Below the pieces are notes generated by a model. The model did no database searches. It saw only the letters and a list, made by a program, of their open reading frames with translations, and had not been told where the DNA came from. DNA of 64,000 bases. Origin: QNZT01 sp964573205 (GTDB lineage Bacteria > Campylobacterota > Campylobacteria > Campylobacterales > QNZT01). The translations under genes were made by a program, and so were the position numbers. Shown here one piece after another: positions 26,466 through 34,754 of the stretch. How positions within the stretch are numbered: the first letter of the stretch is position 1; each line of letters starts with the position of its first letter. The DNA is taken from positions 62,001-126,000 of the forward strand of contig CAZNIT010000022.1 in the NCBI GenBank assembly GCA_964573205.1, read 5' to 3'.

Positions 26466-27481
26466 TGTCAACGATAAGAGAGTGTCCTTACAGCGGCAAG
26501 CGTGTAATTATCGCACCAAATAGACTACATAGACCTTTTGAGCTATCCGAAAAAATCGCGAACGACGACGATATCGATCTATGCCCTTTTGAAAAAGATT
26601 CCCGATCATGCACCCCCGAAGAGATTTTTTCCATCAAGGATAAAAACGGCGAGTGGATTACAAGAGTGATTCCAAACCGCTATCATGCACTTAGCATAGA
26701 GGAGGAGGAGAGTTCCTACACGGAAGGCTTTTTCACCTACGCAAAAGGTCTTGGAGCTCATGAAATAATCGTAGAGACGCCCTTACATAACTTAAGAGCC
26801 GATCAATACACCATAGATCTGTACAGAATTTATCTAAGAACGATCATCTCCAGAATTAAAGATCTTAAAAACGATACGAGACTCAAATATATACAGGTAT
26901 TTAAAAATCATGGGCTAAAAGCCGGAGCCACTCTCAAACATCCGCATTCGCAGATCATAGCTACCGCATTTATACCGGAAAAGATCGATATCCAAATAAA
27001 CAGATGTAGGGAGTATTATATAAAAAACGGTCGCTCTCTTCTTCTTGATACGGTAAACGAAGAGCTTCGCGCAAAAAAGAGGATCATTTATGAAAACGAT
27101 ACTTTTGTCGCTTTCACTCCTTACGCATCTTCGTTTGCATTCGAGATCATGATATCTCCGAAAATTCAGATACACTCTCTTGAAGCTATAAACACAACCG
27201 AAAAAATAGATCTCGCAAGAACTTTAAAATCGGTTTTTAGCGCACTTTACGGACTTCTGGGAGAGTTTGATTACAACATCGTATTTAACAACGCTCCGGC
27301 CGTTAGAGAACACCCTCGAATCGACTATTTTCATCATATACAAAGATTCTTTACATTCAATATCAAGATAGTGCCCCGCATATATACGATAGCGGGATAC
27401 GAACTATCGTCCGGCTTGGAGATCAATCCCGTAACGCCCGAGAGTGCGGCGCAAAAACTACTAAAGGAGATGAGCCGATGA
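26462..27481 (+). CDS. galT: GalT-like hexose-1-phosphate nucleotidylyltransferase
   Basis: A 339-aa HIT-superfamily nucleotidylyltransferase with the GalT pattern: RECPYSGKRVIIAPNRLHRP, RVIPNRYHAL, GAHEIIVETP, and active-site HPHSQ (H160-P-H162), where the second His forms the nucleotidyl intermediate. The usual metal-site CPFC is CPFE here. No galK, galE or galM is nearby. The setting inside an alpha-glucan operon suggests a role with glucose-1-P and a sugar nucleotide, for example an ADP-glucose or UDP-glucose phosphorylase-like reaction (inference; GalT-like ADP-glucose phosphorylases are known in plants). It overlaps both neighbours by 4 bases. Confidence 0.85.
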   Translation: MMSTIRECPYSGKRVIIAPNRLHRPFELSEKIANDDDIDLCPFEKDSRSCTPEEIFSIKDKNGEWITRVIPNRYHALSIEEEESSYTEGFFTYAKGLGAHEIIVETPLHNLRADQYTIDLYRIYLRTIISRIKDLKNDTRLKYIQVFKNHGLKAGATLKHPHSQIIATAFIPEKIDIQINRCREYYIKNGRSLLLDTVNEELRAKKRIIYENDTFVAFTPYASSFAFEIMISPKIQIHSLEAINTTEKIDLARTLKSVFSALYGLLGEFDYNIVFNNAPAVREHPRIDYFHHIQRFFTFNIKIVPRIYTIAGYELSSGLEINPVTPESAAQKLLKEMSR

Positions 27482-29436
27482 GAGTGCTTTTTATATCTAG
27501 CGAAATATATCCCTTCGCAAAAAGCGGAGGATTGGGCGATGTGGCGGCTAGTTTGCCCAAAGCTCTCTTGGAATATAGTGAGGTCAAATCGATTATGCCC
27601 CTTTACGGCTCCATAGATTTGCAAAAACATAACATCAAATCGACGCAATTCTTCTTCAATTTTTTAGTAAACGAGGAGAACTACTATTTCGAACTTTTTC
27701 AAAATGAAAACACTCTCTTTCTAAAGGATTTCAACAACCTCTTTAACAGGGATCAGATGTACGGCGACTACGACGATAACGACTTACGCTTCGGAATATT
27801 TTGCTATGGCGTTATGGAGTATATGAAACAAAGCGGCGAAAAGTACGAAATACTTCATATAAACGACTGGCAAAGCGCTCTTGTGGCAATTTTGGCGAAA
27901 GAGCACTACTTCCTCTCCTCTAAAATCGTATTTACGATCCACAATCTAGCTTATCAGGGAATCTTTTCAAAAGAGAGTATAAAAAAATTGGATCTGAAAT
28001 GGGACTATTTCACACCCGCCGTATTGGAATATCATGACAATATAAATCTGCTAAAAGGCGCTATCGCTCTTAGCGATGTCGTAACGACCGTCAGTCCTAG
28101 CTACGCGCAAGAGATTCAAAGCGCAAAATTCGGATGCTCTTTGGAACTTTTCATTCAAGAAAACGCTTACAAAACGGTAGGAATTTTAAACGGTATCGAT
28201 TATGACGAATTCAGCCCCCAAAAAGATAGATATCTAACCTTCAAATATAACGGCGAAGATCTCTCCTTTAAAGCGAAAAACAAAAAAACGCTATTAAGCG
28301 ATCTTTTTTTACAAAATGACAGATTACCTCTTTTCGTATTTATCGGACGCTTCACTTCACAAAAAGGGATAGATCAGCTCTTAAACTCGCTTGAAAATCT
28401 TCAATACCTACCTCTAAACATAGCCATTCTCGGTTCGGGAGAAGAGCACTACAATATCGCTCTCGCATCGATTTCGCACAAATATGAAAACGTATCCATC
28501 ACTATCGGTTACGACGAAGCTCTCGCTAGAAGAATGTATGCAAGCGCCGACTTCTTATATATGCCTTCACTTTACGAGCCTTGCGGTCTTAATCAAATGA
28601 TCGCCATGAAATACGGTACCGTTCCCATCGTAAGAGAAGTGGGAGGCCTTAAAGATAGCGTCGATGACTTTACGCACTCTTCTCCTTTCGACGATAAAAA
28701 AGGTGTCGGAATAACTTTTGACGATGATTCGCCCTCGACACTCGTAGGCTCGACTCAGCGCGCACTTGAGCTTTTTCACCAAAAAGATCGACTCAAAGAT
28801 CTGATATCTCACAATATGCGTGTCGATTTCTCATGGAGACATCAAGCAAAAGAGTATCAAAAACTTTACGAAAAACTCGATTCCGGCTGGCTGCCGGAAA
28901 GAATGATAAAAGAGTTCGAAATTCCCTTAAGATATAACGCGGACACATTAAAAACAATAGCGGTGAATCCGAAAACGATATACACTTACTGGGAAGTTAC
29001 GCCCCACCTTGTCTCAAAATATCACACCTCTTACGAAGCTTTGAAATTAAGAGCATATGCGAATGAGGATCTTCTTTTTGAGGTGGATCTATATCACGGC
29101 GAAGGAGATTACTACTTTTATGAAGAAATCGATTTTAAAAAAGTTTGGACACAGATAGGATTTTATACGTTCGAAGGCGAGTTTGTATCCGTTTTAACTT
29201 CAAACTATTTCATAGCTCCGAATTCAAAGGTGATTCACTCCGATCAAATCGTTTGGAGAAACATATCCACTTTCACTCAAACGAACAAAAGATTTCTATT
29301 AAAAGATGAAATTTTCTATCGAATGGAAGAACGCTTCTCCTCCGGCATGCTAACTAAGCGCGGATCGATGTTTGAAAAATCTTTTCTGTCTCGAAACGAC
29401 AGCTCCACCCTACTACATACGAAAGAGGAAAAGTGA
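27478..29436 (+). CDS. glgA: Glycogen/starch synthase fused to a DUF4912 domain
   Basis: A 652-aa protein. Residues 1 to about 470 are a GT5 glycogen synthase with the nucleotide-sugar loop FAKSGGLGDVAASLPKAL, HINDWQSAL, VFTIHNLAYQG, GILNGIDYDEFSP, FIGRFTSQKGID and the C-terminal LYEPCGLNQMIAMKYG. About 485-600 is a DUF4912 domain marked by TIYTYWEVTPHL. Typical GlgA is about 480 aa, so the DUF4912 is a real C-terminal addition; related domains are suspected of carbohydrate or envelope roles. A further polar tail of about 50 residues follows. It adds glucose from ADP- or UDP-glucose to alpha-1,4 chains, and starts with ATGA overlap on galT. Confidence 0.92.
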   Translation: MRVLFISSEIYPFAKSGGLGDVAASLPKALLEYSEVKSIMPLYGSIDLQKHNIKSTQFFFNFLVNEENYYFELFQNENTLFLKDFNNLFNRDQMYGDYDDNDLRFGIFCYGVMEYMKQSGEKYEILHINDWQSALVAILAKEHYFLSSKIVFTIHNLAYQGIFSKESIKKLDLKWDYFTPAVLEYHDNINLLKGAIALSDVVTTVSPSYAQEIQSAKFGCSLELFIQENAYKTVGILNGIDYDEFSPQKDRYLTFKYNGEDLSFKAKNKKTLLSDLFLQNDRLPLFVFIGRFTSQKGIDQLLNSLENLQYLPLNIAILGSGEEHYNIALASISHKYENVSITIGYDEALARRMYASADFLYMPSLYEPCGLNQMIAMKYGTVPIVREVGGLKDSVDDFTHSSPFDDKKGVGITFDDDSPSTLVGSTQRALELFHQKDRLKDLISHNMRVDFSWRHQAKEYQKLYEKLDSGWLPERMIKEFEIPLRYNADTLKTIAVNPKTIYTYWEVTPHLVSKYHTSYEALKLRAYANEDLLFEVDLYHGEGDYYFYEEIDFKKVWTQIGFYTFEGEFVSVLTSNYFIAPNSKVIHSDQIVWRNISTFTQTNKRFLLKDEIFYRMEERFSSGMLTKRGSMFEKSFLSRNDSSTLLHTKEEK

Positions 29437-31010
29437 TGAAAGGTTTTTGGATTCCCGTACTACATTCGCATCTGCCGTTTGTTAAACATCCCGAATATGA
29501 CTACTTTCTTGAAGAGCAGTGGCTCTTTGAAGCGATTGACGAATGTTATATACCTCTACTGGAAAATTTGAGAAAACTGATAGACGAGGGAGTCGATTTT
29601 AGACTTACCGTATCCGTGACGCCTCCTCTTGCAGAGATGTTTACGGATGAGCTTTTGATGCAAAAATATCGAAAACATCTCGATAAAATGATAGAGCTTG
29701 GTTACAAAGAGATTCAGCGTACGAAAAAAACCTCCGAAGCGGAACATAAATTGGCACATTTTTATAAAAATAGATACGAGAAGATCAAATCTTTCTTCGA
29801 AGGTTTTTTAGACGGAAATCTCTTGAACGGTTATAAGTTTTTCGCGAATACGGGTAAACTTGAAATCATCACCTGTGCGGCAACACACGGATTTTTACCT
29901 ATATTAAGCGTAAATGAAAAATCGGTGCAAGCACAAATAGAGATAGCGGTGAAGTCGCATATAAAAAATTTCGGTACGCCTCCAAACGGTATTTGGTTGC
30001 CCGAATGCGCATATTACGACGGTCTTGATAAAATACTCTCCAAATACGGTATAAAATTTTTCTTCGCAGATTCACATACTCTCATCTGCGCCGATCCGAC
30101 AGCTCAAAACGGCGTATTTTCACCTATCTATACGCAAGAAGATATAGCGGTTTTTGCGAGAGATCCGCACAGCAGTAAAAAAGTATGGAGTTCAAAAGAG
30201 GGCTATCCCGGAGATTTTAACTATCGCGACTTTTATAGAGATATCGGCTACGATTTGGAATTAAGCTATATAAAACCGTATATTTCACCCGACGGAAATC
30301 GAGTTTTCACCGGTTACAAATATAGAAAAGTTACGGGAAAGAGCGATCACAAAGAGTTCTACGAACCGACGGCCGCATACCGCAAAACAAAAGAGCACGC
30401 TCAAAATTTTCACTTTGAAAGAGTACGACAATTTGAAGAGATAAGCGAACATCTCGATAGAACGCCTATGGCGGTATCTCCGTACGATGCGGAACTCTTC
30501 GGACACTGGTGGTTTGAGGGACCCGATTTTCTCTATCATCTTTTCAAAGAGATAGATGCTCATAAGAGTTTTAAAACATTGACTCCGATCGAGTATCTTG
30601 GCATCTATCCGATAAATCAAGTTACGCGCCCCACCCCTTCGTCATGGGGAGATCGGGGATATTACGACGTATGGCTAAATCGCGGAAATGATTGGATTTA
30701 CAGACATCTGCACCAAATGGCTGATACGATGCAAAAATTTGCACAAAAATATAAAAACGATCATAACGAAATTCAAAAAAGAGTGTTGAATCAAATGTTA
30801 AGAGAACTGCTTTTGGCGCAAAGCAGCGACTGGGCGTTTCTCATAACTACCGAAACGGCAACCGAATACAGCATACGAAGAACTAAAGAGCATATCAGCA
30901 ATTTTCTAAAACTCGGCGATTCGCTTGAAAATATTGACGAAGCTTTTCTCGATTGGCTGGAAGAAAAAAATTCTATTTTCAAAGATTTAGATTTCAGAGT
31001 CTTCGCTTAA
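29436..31010 (+). CDS. GH57 1,4-alpha-glucan branching enzyme-type protein
   Basis: A 524-aa GH57 protein of the DUF1957/branching-enzyme branch. Features are WIPVLHSHLPFVKHPEYDY, the probable nucleophile in GIWLPECAYYDG (about E190), the probable acid/base in AVSPYDAELFGHWWFEG (about D351), then SSWGDRGYYDVWLN and LLLAQSSDWAFLI in the C-terminal helical domain. It would introduce alpha-1,6 branches, replacing the GH13 GlgB that is absent here. ATG 29436 (TGATG overlap with glgA) has GAGG at better spacing than GTG 29433. The 3' end overlaps the convergent ABC gene by 4 bases. Confidence 0.87.
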   Translation: MKGFWIPVLHSHLPFVKHPEYDYFLEEQWLFEAIDECYIPLLENLRKLIDEGVDFRLTVSVTPPLAEMFTDELLMQKYRKHLDKMIELGYKEIQRTKKTSEAEHKLAHFYKNRYEKIKSFFEGFLDGNLLNGYKFFANTGKLEIITCAATHGFLPILSVNEKSVQAQIEIAVKSHIKNFGTPPNGIWLPECAYYDGLDKILSKYGIKFFFADSHTLICADPTAQNGVFSPIYTQEDIAVFARDPHSSKKVWSSKEGYPGDFNYRDFYRDIGYDLELSYIKPYISPDGNRVFTGYKYRKVTGKSDHKEFYEPTAAYRKTKEHAQNFHFERVRQFEEISEHLDRTPMAVSPYDAELFGHWWFEGPDFLYHLFKEIDAHKSFKTLTPIEYLGIYPINQVTRPTPSSWGDRGYYDVWLNRGNDWIYRHLHQMADTMQKFAQKYKNDHNEIQKRVLNQMLRELLLAQSSDWAFLITTETATEYSIRRTKEHISNFLKLGDSLENIDEAFLDWLEEKNSIFKDLDFRVFA

Positions 31011-31588
31011 ACTCCTATTCGAACGATCCTATCGCTTGCCCAGCGGGCGAGATCTTCGTCATGAGTTATCATTAAAATGCCTACATCCTCTAAAAATTTC
31101 ATCAAAAGTTTCATAACATCAAGCTGAACGACATTATCGAGTGCGGATGTGGGCTCGTCGGCTAAAATAAGATCCGGTTTTTGCAAAATCGCTCGAAGTA
31201 TGGAGCATCTTTGAAGCTGTCCTCCGCTTAGTTGATGCGGCTTCTTATCCAAAAATTCTCTTTGAAGATTTAAAATATCCAGATATTCATAAAGGTTCTC
31301 AAGCGGCGCAACTTCTTTTATCTGTGAAATAATGGAATAACTCGGATGAAAGGAGCTGTACGGATCTTGAAATATCTGCGCGCTCTTTGATTTTTTTATG
31401 TTTCCGCCAATCGGTTTCAATTCACCTGTTATCAACTCGAAAAGGGTGCTCTTGCCGCTTCCGCTCTCCCCTACGATCGTAACTACTTCACCTTTTTTAA
31501 GAGTTAAAGAAAATCGGTTATAAAGCACCCTTTTTTTATCGTAATAGAAAGTGAGATCTTCTATTTCGAGTATAGTCTCACTCATCAA
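31007..31588 (-). CDS. Orphan ABC transporter ATPase (Opp/Dpp-like)
   Basis: A 193-aa nucleotide-binding subunit: Walker A GESGSGKST, Q-loop FQDPYSSFHPSYS (the Opp/Dpp/Nik-type sequence), signature LSGGQLQRCSILRA, Walker B LILADEPTSALD, and H-loop ITHDEDLA. It is clearly shorter than Opp/Dpp ATPases (about 250-330 aa), lacking their C-terminal oligopeptide domain. No permease or binding protein is adjacent. It overlaps proA by 4 bases and is co-transcribed with it. The substrate cannot be told. Confidence 0.85.
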   Translation of the reverse strand: MMSETILEIEDLTFYYDKKRVLYNRFSLTLKKGEVVTIVGESGSGKSTLFELITGELKPIGGNIKKSKSAQIFQDPYSSFHPSYSIISQIKEVAPLENLYEYLDILNLQREFLDKKPHQLSGGQLQRCSILRAILQKPDLILADEPTSALDNVVQLDVMKLLMKFLEDVGILMITHDEDLARWASDRIVRIGV

Positions 31589-32820
31589 TCTCTAATCTGC
31601 CCGTTTCCGTATATTTTATATTTATAAGTGGTAAGATCGTTTATACCCATCGGTCCTCTTGCATGAAGCTTGTTCGTACTGATACCTACTTCCGCCCCAA
31701 AACCGAACTCCCCGCCGTCGGTAAACTGCGTCGAAGCGTTTATATAAACACATGCCGCATCGACCGAGTCTAAAAACTTCTCTCCCGTAGTATAGTTTTC
31801 CGTAACGATCGACTCGGAGTGGCCTGAGCCGTATTTTCTTATATGCTCGATAGCTCCGTCAACTCCGTCAACAATCTTGACGGAGAGGACATTATCCAGA
31901 TACTCCGTAAAAAAATCTTCCTCGCTCGCTTCTTCCATCTCCACAAGCGCTCTTGTTCTGCGACACCCTTTTAAAAGCGTTCCGTAATCTCGATACGCTT
32001 TTTTGATCTCTCCCAAAATAATCGAAGCGATATTCACATCTACCAAAAGAGTCTCCATCGCGTTGCAGATTCCGGTTCGACGGCACTTCGAATTTATGAC
32101 GATATTTAAAGCTTTATCGATATCGGCATCTTCGTCGATATATACATGACACAATCCTTTATCATGCTTTACTACCGGAATCGTAGAGTTTTCGCTGACA
32201 TATTTTATAAGACCCTCTCCTCCTCTTGGTATGATCAAATCGACATACTCGTCCATTTTGATCAATTTTGCGACACCTTCCCTCGTGGCATCCGGAAGAA
32301 GTGAGATGATCTCTTTGGGAAGGTTGTTTTCAATAAGCACGTTTTGCAAAATATCGGCAATGACCGCATTTGAGTTTTGCGCCTCTTTCCCTCCTTTTAA
32401 CACGCATACATTCGAACTCTTAAAACATAAAGCCGCCGTATCGCTCGTTACGTTCGGGCGCGACTCGTATATGATCGATATAACGCCTATGGGAATAGAG
32501 ACTTTTTGAATATTCAATCCGTTTTGAACCCTCCAACCTTCAAGAATTCGACCTACGGGCTCTTTTAGCGAAGCTATCTCCCGTATGGAATTTGCCATCG
32601 CTTTTATTCGTCCCTCATCCAAAATCAAGCGATCTATCATAGCGTTTGAAAGATTGTGCTCTTTTGCGTAACGAAGATCTTTTGCGTTTTCAGCCACAAT
32701 TTCGTCCGTATTCACTTCAAGAGCATCCGCCATCAAAAGCAGTAAACGGTTTTTCTCACCCGCCGTAAGTCCGCTGCAAACTCCCGCCGCCTCTTTCGCA
32801 CTCCGTAAAAACTCTTCCAT
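31585..32820 (-). CDS. proA: Gamma-glutamyl phosphate reductase
   Basis: A 411-aa ProA for the second step of proline synthesis, reducing gamma-glutamyl-phosphate to the semialdehyde with NADPH. ALDH-fold signatures are PIGVISIIYESRPNVTSD, LKGGKEAQNSN, IPRGGEGLIKYV, the catalytic Cys in SKCRRTGICNAMETLL, and FGFGAEVGISTNKLHARGPMG. The length is standard. proB is not adjacent; in related genomes proB usually follows rpmA-obgE, which are also disrupted here. Confidence 0.97.
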   Translation of the reverse strand: MEEFLRSAKEAAGVCSGLTAGEKNRLLLLMADALEVNTDEIVAENAKDLRYAKEHNLSNAMIDRLILDEGRIKAMANSIREIASLKEPVGRILEGWRVQNGLNIQKVSIPIGVISIIYESRPNVTSDTAALCFKSSNVCVLKGGKEAQNSNAVIADILQNVLIENNLPKEIISLLPDATREGVAKLIKMDEYVDLIIPRGGEGLIKYVSENSTIPVVKHDKGLCHVYIDEDADIDKALNIVINSKCRRTGICNAMETLLVDVNIASIILGEIKKAYRDYGTLLKGCRRTRALVEMEEASEEDFFTEYLDNVLSVKIVDGVDGAIEHIRKYGSGHSESIVTENYTTGEKFLDSVDAACVYINASTQFTDGGEFGFGAEVGISTNKLHARGPMGINDLTTYKYKIYGNGQIRD

Positions 32821-33138
32821 ATGCCGCTCCTGTAAAAATATACGGATTATATCATATGCGTATAGAAGAGAAGTTTATAGAGAATTTGCGGTTTTGCTTA
32901 AATCTATTTATCCTCATTGACGATTTAGAAGAAAAAGTTTCAACGCTTTGCAAATCAAGCGGATAAATAGAGCCCGTAAACGCGACCGCGATATTCGAAC
33001 CGATATCCAAAATATTAGCGAAAATTCAAATTCGCGGAACATCTTGATCCCACGAGGTTCGAAAGGTCGCATCTAATTGATTTTTAAGTAAAAAGTGCTA
33101 TAATTGCGCTCAAAATCACACAATCAAAAGGACAATAA
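32821..33138. other. 318-base intergenic region before rpmA without rplU
   Basis: Divergent spacer between proA and rpmA. It holds the rpmA promoter (about 33077-33104) and a perfect 10-bp inverted repeat, CTATTTATCC (32904-32913) with GGATAAATAG (32961-32970), 47 bases apart. A minus-strand open frame of about 55 codons runs from about 33035 down to about 32857 but lacks a good start. Nothing resembling ribosomal protein L21, the normal upstream neighbour of rpmA, can be read in any frame. CpG content is like the native flanks. Confidence 0.6.
33077..33104 (+). promoter_or_regulatory. Promoter of rpmA
   Basis: TTGATT (33077-33082) and an extended -10 TGC-TATAAT (33099-33104) with a 16-base spacer lie 35 bases before the ATG, giving rpmA its own promoter in the absence of rplU. 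Confidence 0.65.
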
Positions 33139-33399
33139 ATGGCACATAAGAAAGGTCAAGGTAGTACTCAAAACAACAGAGATTCCGCCGGACGAAGATT
33201 AGGCGTCAAAAAATTCGGTGGAGAGTTCGTAAGAGCAGGAAACATCATAATCAGACAAAGAGGCACGAAAGTACATACGGGTGATAATGTCGGGATGGGA
33301 AAAGATCATACGATCTATGCTCTTGTTGACGGTCATGTCAAGTTTCAAGTAAAAGATAAAAAAAGAAATAAAGTCTCGGTCATTCCCGTGGAAGCCTAA
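33139..33399 (+). CDS. rpmA: 50S ribosomal protein L27
   Basis: An 86-aa L27 with the conserved AHKKGQGSTQNNRDSAGRRL N-terminus that reaches the peptidyl-transferase centre, KKFGGEFVRAGNIIIRQRG, and KFQVKDKKRNKVSV. There is no N-terminal extension of the Firmicutes type. An AAAAGGAC RBS precedes it. Normally found as rplU-rpmA-obgE, here it is alone: no L21 upstream and a CpG-poor segment with a transposase remnant directly downstream. Confidence 0.98.
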   Translation: MAHKKGQGSTQNNRDSAGRRLGVKKFGGEFVRAGNIIIRQRGTKVHTGDNVGMGKDHTIYALVDGHVKFQVKDKKRNKVSVIPVEA

Positions 33400-33431
33400 C
33401 ATTTCACACACACTTTACTAGCCAACACTTA

Positions 33432-33494
33432 ATCTGACACTCTACAATTTCTCCTGAGATTTTTAACTTCACTACTGCAAGCAGAGTGTCGGAT
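33432..33494. repeat. Inverted repeat near the transposase remnant
   Basis: ATCTGACACTCT (33432-33443) and AGAGTGTCGGAT (33483-33494) are inverted copies matching at 11 of 12 positions, 39 bases apart. TGACTA-tt-TAGTCA follows at 33494-33507. These could be remains of an insertion-sequence end or a terminator-like structure after rpmA. They lie in a CpG-poor stretch with no intact gene (33400-33708). Confidence 0.4.
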
Positions 33495-33547
33495 GACTAT
33501 TTAGTCACCACCTTAGACTCCTTGGAATTATAACCTATCATCTTGAT

Positions 33548-33712
33548 TTATGCAAGATGCTTGTGTTTTTCAAAACACTCCATAGGAGTCATACCTTTAC
33601 AATTTTTACCCCTGAGGCATCAGCCGAGGACAAACACTTTACACATTCCAAGCTCTTTGGCAAGGTTAAGCAACTCTAATATGTTGTAGCTATTAAATTT
33701 TTTATTTATCAC
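33548..33712 (-). pseudogene. Remnant of a transposase/integrase gene, C-terminal end
   Basis: On the minus strand one frame is open for 54 codons except for an internal TGA. The 3' part reads RGKNCKGMTPMECFEKHK and then HLA-stop, the G-TP-E-F pattern that closes many DDE integrase-core transposases (IS3/IS30/IS481-like). The 5' part reads NSYNILELLNLAKELGMC and KVFVLG before the TGA. No intact transposase or target duplication is seen. It abuts the ddl stop, and the surrounding DNA has foreign-like composition. Confidence 0.45.
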
Positions 33713-34740
33713 TTTCCTTTCGCTTTTTGAATCGAATCTATATATGCATAATTTATATCTATCTTCCTCTCCGCAGGAAGGTGATTTGACAACTCTCTTA
33801 TCGTATCGGTGAAATCTTCAAAAAGATAGTTTGCGTAACTTCCCGGTATTGGATTGATCTCATTTAGAAAAACTTCACCCTCTATAACAAAAAAATCGCA
33901 TCTAATCAATGCTCCTTCAAACATATCTGCATAGATTTTTTTAAAACTATTATGAAGTTTTTGTTTTAACGATTCATCAATTTTGGCTTCTAAAACTTGC
34001 TTTGTCCGGGAAAAATCAAGATACTTCTTATCAAAATCTAAAAACTCCTCTTTTTGAGGCTCTTCTACAACTGAAAATATAAAATCTTCCCCCTTACATC
34101 CTGCAAGATTATACTCCTTCACACCATCGATAAAAGGCTCAATAAGCACTTTGTCATCAAATTCATATGCTACATCAAGCGCATAAGAGAGTTCACTCTC
34201 TTCTTTTACTATGCTAACTCCGATGGAACTTCCAAGTCTTAAGGGCTTGATTATGACGGGCAAAGGTATTTTGATGCTATATTCTCCTTTTCGAAGCAGC
34301 TCATAATCAACAGTTTTTATTCCTAGCTCTTTAGCATACCATTTAGTATATAGTTTATTATAACTAATAACACTAGCTTCAATTCCAGGTCCAATAAACG
34401 GTATATCGAAAAAGTTAAACAACGATGCCATCTTGCCATCTTCACCATCTCGACCATGTACAAGATTTATCAAGACATCAAACTCTACTCTACTCTCTTT
34501 TAAAAGTGATTTTTGATAAAAACCTCCCTTTTTAAGGGTCAAGCGAGACTCTTTTTTATACTCGCCGCTGCTAAAAAGTTTTGATTTTAAGAGTTTTCGA
34601 GAGATTAGATAAAACTCTCTTTGTTCATCACAAAAGATAAATACAACATTATCTTTTAACAGATCTTTAAGAGCGATAGCACTTACAATACTTACTTCAT
34701 GCTCATAGCTTGACGCACCGAAAACCAGACCGTATTTCAC
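33709..34740 (-). CDS. ddl: D-alanine--D-alanine ligase
   Basis: A 343-aa ATP-grasp ligase forming D-Ala-D-Ala for peptidoglycan. Features are VFGASSYEHEVSIVSA at the N-terminus, LVHGRDGEDG, FIGPGIEASVISYNKLYTK, PVIIKPLRLGSSIGVSIV, and the metal/ATP site FLNEINPIPGSYANYLFED. It starts with GTG, 14 bases after ruvA. Its base composition differs sharply from the neighbours: I count about one CpG per 60 bases in 33901-34440 against about five per 60 in ruvA 34861-35100, suggesting replacement by imported DNA. Confidence 0.95.
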   Translation of the reverse strand: MKYGLVFGASSYEHEVSIVSAIALKDLLKDNVVFIFCDEQREFYLISRKLLKSKLFSSGEYKKESRLTLKKGGFYQKSLLKESRVEFDVLINLVHGRDGEDGKMASLFNFFDIPFIGPGIEASVISYNKLYTKWYAKELGIKTVDYELLRKGEYSIKIPLPVIIKPLRLGSSIGVSIVKEESELSYALDVAYEFDDKVLIEPFIDGVKEYNLAGCKGEDFIFSVVEEPQKEEFLDFDKKYLDFSRTKQVLEAKIDESLKQKLHNSFKKIYADMFEGALIRCDFFVIEGEVFLNEINPIPGSYANYLFEDFTDTIRELSNHLPAERKIDINYAYIDSIQKAKGK

Positions 34741-34754
34741 AAAACTTCCTTTAT

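Noticed and set aside
32821..33138. Degraded rplU upstream of rpmA
   Set aside because: No frame gives L21 motifs such as the Lys/Arg-rich C-terminus; a short minus-strand open frame there lacks a start.
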